Origin: Prosapia bicincta
Taxonomy: Eukaryota > Arthropoda > Insecta > Hemiptera > Cercopidae
DNA: 64,000 bases
NCBI GenBank assembly: GCA_036971475.1
Contig: JBAIZL010000006.1
Location: forward strand, 64,432,398-64,496,397
Reading direction: 5' to 3'
Positions 57,275-64,000 of the stretch are shown in pieces (position 1 is the first letter of the stretch; every line of letters starts with the position of its first letter). The notes below the pieces were generated by a model. It had not been told where the DNA came from. It saw only the letters and a list, made by a program, of their open reading frames with translations, and made no database searches. Position numbers and translations under genes: made by a program.

Positions 57275-59655
57275 ATAATATTGAACGTGCTAATTATTTA
57301 AAAGGTGCGTCTGATTACATATAAACAGTCCTTGGTTGAAAAGAACCCAGTGCATCTAATTTAATGACAAGACGTCTGAAGACTGCAGTTAATTGGAATA
57401 CACATGGAACATTGCGCGGTAATGTACAATGGAATAATTAATTATGTATTCGTATAAATGTGCACGTGCGCGTGTGGCACATGGAGCGACACTATACAGT
57501 GAAACGCAGTTGCCTAAAGGCTTGATTTAATCAATTTATTGATTTACACTTTAAAAAATACAGTTTTGTGCCGTTATCTATCCGAACTAGTTATCTACCG
57601 TTATCGGTCACGGAGCATGACGCCCACACACACTCAGCCGTATAACATCACAGTTGATTTTTTACACTTTTAAAGAATACATTAAAACCCATTTTAACGC
57701 TATGTAGACTTGAAAAACCATTTAACTTTGGTTTATAAATTCTATTTGTTCAAGGTTGGTGGATTAAGAATATGCTGTTTATAAGCCGAGCTAAATTGTT
57801 ATATATCGATTACGTAAATGTACGAATGCGTGTATCCATTTCATGGCACGCAAACGTTTCGCTTGTATCAAAGGTCACGCCCTTTTTGCCTATAAAACGT
57901 TTTTACTTCACACAAAAGCACCTGTTGTTCTGTTTGAATTAGCTTGACAAACAGGCGAATGGTCCCCTTTATCAGACAGTTGTTTTGACTCAACAATAGA
58001 AAGCAAACTATAGTTCTACTATACAGGTGTAGCGCTGAAAACTAAATACATATGGCACAACGATTACACGCCTCACTGCCACTATAATTCCAACTCTGAA
58101 CACGATATTTGATTGCCGTTGTTTCATCTAACAATCGAAATAATATATTTCAGTGTGTTCCAAAGAGAATGGCGGGATTTGAACGTGCGATACTGAAAAA
58201 ATGTTCAAGATAGCTAAACTATTTAAACGTCGATCTGAAGCTTAAATAAGTAATTTTTGTTTACCGTGTTTGCAAATTTTATGGTCAATTAGATTGATAA
58301 CAATCCCTCTTTTCTTAAGAGTGCTGTTCTAAGATATATCCCTTTGACACTAACGTTTTATAAGTATTTACTTTCCTTTTCTGCAATTGAATCAAATTTT
58401 CTGAAAATGTCACTTGCACCCATTTCCTTTAGGCCCCTCATTTATAAACCGAACTTCGGTTAGCGGATAAAGTCCGCTGTGTGACACATTTAAAGAGCAA
58501 GCCTACTTCATCCCTAGCTATTCGATCCATGATTCTCATTCCATTCGCTCGTAATAACATTGGAATTCTATGCCTCGTTCTTAAGCTATATTTAACCTAT
58601 TACTTCTTATCTCTATTCCTAAATATAGATTTAGTTGGTTGTGGAAAGATTTGCTATGTCTATCCTTTGAGTAGGGGCTGCTTTTCGGTAAAATAGGAAC
58701 TTCTACTTAGAGGCCAACTTTATATGTTACAGCGGGAAATACTATTCTAGAATCTAAACATTTGATACAACAATTGTCTATTTGATGCATGTGACATTTG
58801 ATCGAGTTTCATTGTTAACGTTTTCGGAATTACCTTTACACACGGACATGTTTACAAAGCCTATAAAGTTCAATGACGCTCCCCTGCCTTTCCACTGTGG
58901 AAATCCAGTTGTTATCAAGGTCATTCACAAGATCACGCTTCAACTCGTGGGGGTTCTGCACGTCTACAAATAGAATTCCCGTGGTTTGTAAATGTCCAGT
59001 TTTTAGTAATTATTTTGTCTACAATACAAGTCAAAACTCATCTTTGGGGATTAAATATGCAAGTAATACTCGAGTACACGGGTACACAATTTCTCACAAA
59101 ATAATTCTTTAATTATAACAAATTTTCGGCAATCATGTTGCCGTCATTAGTGGTAGATTTATACTAGTGTTCTATGATCGCTGCGAACACAAATTGAAAC
59201 TCAAAGCCACCATAATTTTAATTTACGTAGTTTTCAATATATTTTACGACATGATTTTTTTTAATCATACATTTGAAAAAATGTCACAAGATGTACAAAC
59301 CAAAAACTAAAAGTTATAATTTTTTGTGCGAATTTTTAGTTATTTGTCATTACAGTATTTTATCAATCTTAATTAATTTAGTCTTCAATGAGTAATATTT
59401 TTGTCGGTTTCGAGGAACTGAAGTTTAACAGCTTCCTCGGTACCAGGGGTGCAGCAAAGTGGGGTTGGGAGTTGACCCTTCCCCGGAAAAAGGACAAAGT
59501 CCCAGTTTAATATGATATAGGATACAAAGTATTTTAAATTTGCCAGTTTTATCACAAATTTCATATTAATTTCAAATTCTCATAAGGCAATTCAAATATA
59601 ATTTCAAAATAGTTTTCATATAAAACGAGTTGAGAGTAAATTGAGGGTTGTTATT
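57275..59655. other. No recognisable gene; two adjacent small hairpins at 58448-58481
   Basis: ACCGAACTTCGGT and AGCGGATAAAGTCCGCT are back-to-back perfect hairpins. Otherwise AT-rich, with frames lacking domains. Confidence 0.4.
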
Positions 59656-59660
59656 AAATA

Positions 59661-60073
59661 TGCGTACACAGTCCCCTTAAATGGCTACAATGTTCGGAGC
59701 CACGTTTGGGGAAGGCCACGTATTTGAGAAGTAAAACTTGCGACTTGAATGGACCAGGCATGGCTTATCTACATGGGAAAATAGAGAATTGTGCCATATC
59801 TGGCAACAGAACATAGTATAAAATGGTATTTATTTTCAAAATTTTGCTTTAGGGTAATTAGATCCTATGCGTACACAGTCCCCTTAAATGGCTACAATGT
59901 TCGGAGCCTCGTTTGGGGAAGGCCACGTATTTGAGAAGTAAAACTTGCGACTTGAATGGACTAGGCATGGCTTATCTCCATGGGAAAATAGAGAATTGTG
60001 CCTTATCTGGCAACAGAGCATAGTGTAAAATGGTATTTATTTTCAAAATTTTGCTTTAGGGTAATTAGATCCC
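59661..60073. repeat. 207-bp direct duplication
   Basis: The unit TGCGTACACAGTCCCC...AGGGTAATTAGATCC starts at 59661 and 59868. The two copies differ at only a few positions (CCACG/CCTCG, ACCAGG/ACTAGG). No frame spans it. Confidence 0.95.
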
Positions 60074-60079
60074 AATACC

Positions 60080-62185
60080 GACCCCCGGGATTCAAATACA
60101 CCATGAAGAAGAGATGTCCGGTCCCATACTGTTCAGCATTTCCATTAGGTTGCTAGTGGAGGAAACAACAATTTCTATTGTTTTTTTTCATGCAATTTCT
60201 TTAGTTTTAACATTTAAAAAAGTAAACAATCTTAAAGTTCTTTTTATTACGAAAGATTACCAACTTATTTTTAAAATACGTAAAGAACAAGTTGCCATAG
60301 TTCATGGAGGTAGATACAGACACGTAAGTACGATATAAGTGTGTCGAAGAAATTGTTATAGTTAAACAAGTTGTACACGCTTTTTTATACATTGTATTTT
60401 GTTTTCCACTAAGTAAGACATTCGCATTTTACCATTTTTTCAAAAAAATGAAAGTGTAAAATGACAGCCTTTGAATAAAAAACAATCAATCAAGACGCTG
60501 TGATGGTGTTTACTTAATTTACTCTGCACCCGCCTACTCTGACAACACCTGTCGCCTGTCACTGAATTCAACTTGTAGCCTTACGCAAGACAATGAAATA
60601 CTTTTATTTCCGTCTTTGTCTTGTTCAGAAAACATTTTCTAAATGTAGCAAATTTTTATTTTCAACTGAAGGAAACGTTATTGTTTTGTTAATAAAATTA
60701 TGAGTTTGATTTACGACAAAAGATTTAGATTATTGTCTAGAAAAGCATGTTTGTTAAATAGACATTAGGAATGGTTGAAAGTAATGTTTTTAAAAAGATA
60801 TTAGTGAATTTATTGAAATTTTATACTTCAAATACTACATTAACATTTAGTATAAATATTAGGATGAAAACACCCAGAGAAGAAGAGCACAGAGAAAGAG
60901 AGAGAAGTTTAGAAATGTTATACTTAAAAACTGAAGCTTTATAGTGCAACAAATGATAATATTTCATGTGGAAGGTTTTACTAATATTGTTGGAAGAGAC
61001 TTACAAGAGCATTAATACAAATACGATTATTAGAGAGAAAATACAAAAAGAAGAGGTATGATGGTAAGAACGAATGAGAGAAATATTGTGAATTGCTATG
61101 TATGAAAAAGTGGAATTATATGCTAAAATAATATATTTACATTTTATAGCAAATGCTGCTTTAGAGAGGGAAATTCAAGGAGATTGGTATAGAATTTCAG
61201 ATATCTTCATTTCTCTAGTCTTCTCACTTATATTTAAAACTAGAAAAAAATGAGGGAGGAGAGTGAAAAGTTTTAAAGCACAAAACATATTCACATTACA
61301 TTTGTATTGGATGGTTATATAAATATTGATAGAAAATGAGAACTTGTAAGAGATAGGTATAAATATTACATGAAAAACAAAAGAGAAATGTGTAAAAGGG
61401 GACGATAAAGAATTGCAAACACTATATGTTGTAAAAATTTGAGCTTTGAGGACAACAAAACTCACATTTCTTTTGGAAGGTAAAATTAGAATTTTGATGG
61501 AAACAGATAATAACAAGGTGATTGGTATAAAAGAGAATTCGGGGGGGGGGTTGCAATAAAGGAGAATTTAATAACATTTTCTATTTTAAAATCTGGAACA
61601 GAAGCTCTGCATTAATATGCAAGAAATTTTAATATTTTGTTTTGTCTCTCTAAATGTTAAGGAAGAAGAAAATTATGTCAATGTGAGTGTGAAGGGAAGA
61701 GAAACAGCCTTGCTGATAAAGGCAGATAAATACATTTTGAGTAATTTTACTTGGTCTTATGGTTTTTTTCGTTTTGCAGCGATTAGAAATTTGTCTACTG
61801 CTATCTAAATGAAGGATACATAAGTATATAAATAATGTGTGTATATAGATGATAATGTATAAAAAATAGAAATAAAAACACCTAACTTCTGATCCCGTAT
61901 GTAGGTACTGCTTATACCTAAACTAAATTTATACCTAAATAGGGTGATAGAAAATGATACACCCCTTGCAGGAACAAGGAAAGGTGGACCTGATCTAGGA
62001 ATAAAAGAGGGACATAACGATCCCTTTTTATTAACAAGGAAAAATTACTAATTCATTTGTCTGAGTTCCGAGGGGTGCGCACCGTATCACTGAATTGTCC
62101 TATTTTCTATCGGGGTCACAGGGAGGTATCTATGAGTTACGAGTTTGAAACATAACCGATATCTCCAATTCATTTTCAATGAGGT
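60080..62185. other. No gene; eroded repeats
   Basis: Between about 60870 and 61560 purine-rich segments with GATTGGTATA and AAATGTTATA words suggest a decayed tandem repeat. A G run of ten bases lies at about 61542-61551. Confidence 0.4.
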
Positions 62186-62189
62186 TATA

Positions 62190-62358
62190 CATTTAAAGAG
62201 AGAGAACTCAGATTCCAAGAGGGAAAATAAAATCTGAATCATATAATTTAAATTTCAAGAAAAATAAATAAATAGATCGAAAAGTAGAGAGAAAAGTAAG
62301 AGGAAACATAGGCTTTGAACTATATCCTTTAAATTTGAAGAAAAATAGAAAGAAAAGT

Positions 62359-62401
<43 letters not shown>

Positions 62402-62705
62402 GAAAAAGAGATCAGATTGTAAGAGGACAAATAAGCTCTGAGCCACTTCTTTCATATTTTAAGAGAAATAGAGAAATAGATAGATCGATATATAGATAGA
62501 TAGGTAGATATATAGATAGAGAGAGAAAGAGAGACCGAAAGACAGAGGGAGAAAGAAAGAGAGATCAGATTCTAAGAGGAAAATTAAGCTCTGAGCCATT
62601 TACTTTAAATTTTAAGATAAATAGATAGATAAAGGGTGAGCGATAAAGAGAAATATCAGATTCCAGGAGGAAAAATAAGCTCTGAATCATTTATTTGGAA
62701 ATAAC
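62190..62705. repeat. Tandem repeat of about 95-150-bp units with (GA)n and (GATA)n
   Basis: Five units start near 62203, 62296, 62413, 62565 and 62658 with CAGATTC(T/C)AAGAGG...TAAGCTCTGA(G/A)CCAT...TTTAAATTTTAAG. Variable simple repeats separate them. Confidence 0.85.
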
Positions 62706-63300
62706 GTGACATCTGAGTTACATTTTTCCTGCAACAAAAAAATGTCTAATTTCTTTTCAATCGCGGTTAGTCCCTTTCATACATATATTTTCAACATATA
62801 AATAGCTTTTAAAAAAACTTTCATAAAACTACACAACACATGTAAACGTTTTCAGAAAGATAAAAGTATATTAAAAAAAGGTAATTATTATTACAACTAA
62901 AATAAAAACTATGTACACATAAAAGACAGAAAAAACCTTTTAAAAATTTCTTAAAAGTTTGAGAATATATGTTTCTTTAAAATATAACCTACATTTTACT
63001 ATCAACAGTTTTATAAATTTTCTGTTCTACTTTAACAGAATTTTTTCAATTTTTATCTATTTATTTAATTTTTAACTAGGTTTTATCTACTCTAGTGTCA
63101 ACAAATATAAACATCACTGATTTTCGACTTTTTTAGGGTGGATCTAGTAGCTGACTGAGTTAATGCATAATTTACCTCGTCCATAAACATATATTTATAA
63201 AAGTCCGACGACCCATTTTACACGCAGATTTACGCTCTATAAAGATTTTATGCCCCTTAATTTATGATACACTAATTTATTTTCTCTTCCTCTAGGACTT
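62705..63300. other. No recognisable feature; putative intron
   Basis: AT-rich DNA just downstream, on the minus strand, of the exon donor. Confidence 0.4.
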
Positions 63301-63302
63301 AC

Positions 63303-63382
63303 CAGTATCCAAAGCCTTGATTTCAGGACCCTCGTCATTACCCAATGCGACGGCTGACATTCTACGACGCTCTAGCTCCGAC
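63303..63382 (-). CDS. First coding exon of a minus-strand gene (likely N terminus of the TM protein)
   Basis: GC-rich island ending in a consensus donor ACTG|GTAAGTCC (63302-63297). ATG at 63360-63358 opens MSAVALGNDEGPEIKALDT plus one base. An acceptor-like TTTTTTAACGCTTAG ends at 63383, so the exon may begin at 63382 after a 5'UTR intron, or extend up to a start site near 63.48 kb. The in-frame sequence before the ATG (SELERRR) has no close stop, so an upstream start cannot be excluded. The exon leaves one base (G) for the next codon. The TM exon at 4787-5058 begins with TG, giving Val and an unbroken frame: a 19-residue acidic, lumen-facing N terminus, then the helix. This fits a synaptotagmin-like start. 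Linking the two across about 58 kb is inference. Confidence 0.6.
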
Positions 63383-63479
63383 CTAAGCGTTAAAAAATAA
63401 AAATAAAAATCACCTCTGTAAAGGTTGTGTATTTTATTGCCGTTTTTGGAAAACCTCAACAGTAAAATCCCACACAGAC

Positions 63480-63560
63480 TATTCAGCGAGGAGCGAAGTC
63501 AAGATGGAAGCCCGCGGTCAATATTGCCGCGCATGCGCGATGCTGACAGACGTCACACTC
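63480..63560 (-). promoter_or_regulatory. Putative CpG-type promoter with NRF1 and CRE words
   Basis: The most CpG-dense segment near the exon. It contains a perfect GCGCATGCGC palindrome (63529-63538, NRF1-type) and GACGTCA (63549-63555, CRE-type). These sit 120-200 bp upstream of the minus-strand ATG, as expected for a TATA-less promoter. Transcription start not determined. Confidence 0.45.
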
Positions 63561-64000
63561 AGTGCTATGTATTTGTTGATACTAGACAATTATTCTAAAT
63601 TATTTGGTTATTTTTCGAAAGATCGAAGTGCATTAAATTTCTAATCCGGAATTGATTTGAATCAGTTCCCAGTCAAACCTTTTCAGAAAGCTGTTTTCAC
63701 TTAGGTCAATGTATATTTTTGGGGTTTATTTTAGGATCAAAATTTCCCTCCCCCCAAAGTGTATCTAAAAATAAAAACTACTTTTTCATACAACAAAACA
63801 TGGGCGTCAAAATTAACGTGACGTTAAAACATTATAATTTTAAAAAGTTATTTCTCAAAAAGTGCAAAAACTAGGGCAACAAAAACTATGTCAGTGTACA
63901 AAATTATTGCCTAGTTTTGAAAAAAAAACATGAAGATTATATTTGACATTCAGACGATGAAATATATAGTTCAGTTTATGAGGTGCTATATTACCTTGTC
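63560..64000. other. No recognisable feature
   Basis: AT-rich flank upstream of the putative promoter. Confidence 0.4.

Overview
The window is nuclear DNA of an arthropod, most likely an insect with a large, repeat-rich genome. It is AT-rich and almost free of long coding frames. It carries (CCTAA)n/(TTAGG)n-like tracts, the canonical insect telomere word. A mitochondrial fragment keeps the order cox1 - trnL2(UUR) - cox2, a pancrustacean signature. TGA sits at tryptophan positions in that fragment, as the invertebrate mitochondrial code predicts.

The only host coding sequence I can support is two small GC-rich exons on the minus strand at opposite ends of the window: 63303-63382 (start codon, 19 codons) and 4787-5058 (one transmembrane helix, a Cys/Arg boundary and a basic Ser/Pro-rich linker). 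Both have good splice sites and their phases match. The simplest reading is one minus-strand gene, synaptotagmin-like in N-terminal layout, with a promoter near 63.5 kb. Nearly the whole window would then be one intron of about 58 kb. That the exons are joined is inference.

The rest is mobile and tandem DNA. From left to right: a foldback element with a hammerhead-like motif and a solitary hammerhead (0.5-1.4 kb); a minisatellite (3.3-4.2 kb); the TM exon; a non-LTR retrotransposon relic (5.7-6.3 kb); minisatellites (7.7-8.5 and 10.2-10.6 kb); a cluster of foldbacks bounded by (TA)n (12.1-15.3 kb); a hAT MITE (16.2 kb); a foldback inside a minisatellite (18.0-18.6 kb); further foldbacks, SINE-like copies and direct duplications (20-38 kb); a truncated RNase H retroelement (34.6-35.5 kb); a 5.7 kb satellite of 117-bp units with higher-order structure (39.0-44.7 kb); a foldback next to a NUMT (44.8-46.0 kb); GA-rich minisatellite (50-51 kb); an internally deleted hAT element with its 8-bp target duplication (51.5-52.0 kb); Helitron-like ends (52.4-53.2 kb); another retroelement relic (54.3 kb); a nearly perfect array of eight 120-bp units (56.1-57.1 kb); and the first coding exon and promoter (63.3-63.6 kb).

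The most striking pattern is that many unrelated foldback elements carry the same small RNA design: CUGANGA, stem II, GAAA, a tiny stem III, all closed by a short stem I. This is the minimal type I hammerhead ribozyme known from Penelope-like elements and retrozymes. Here it recurs at nine or more places, often once in each arm in opposite orientation and often between (TA)n tracts. The stems differ between families but stay complementary. Activity has not been tested.
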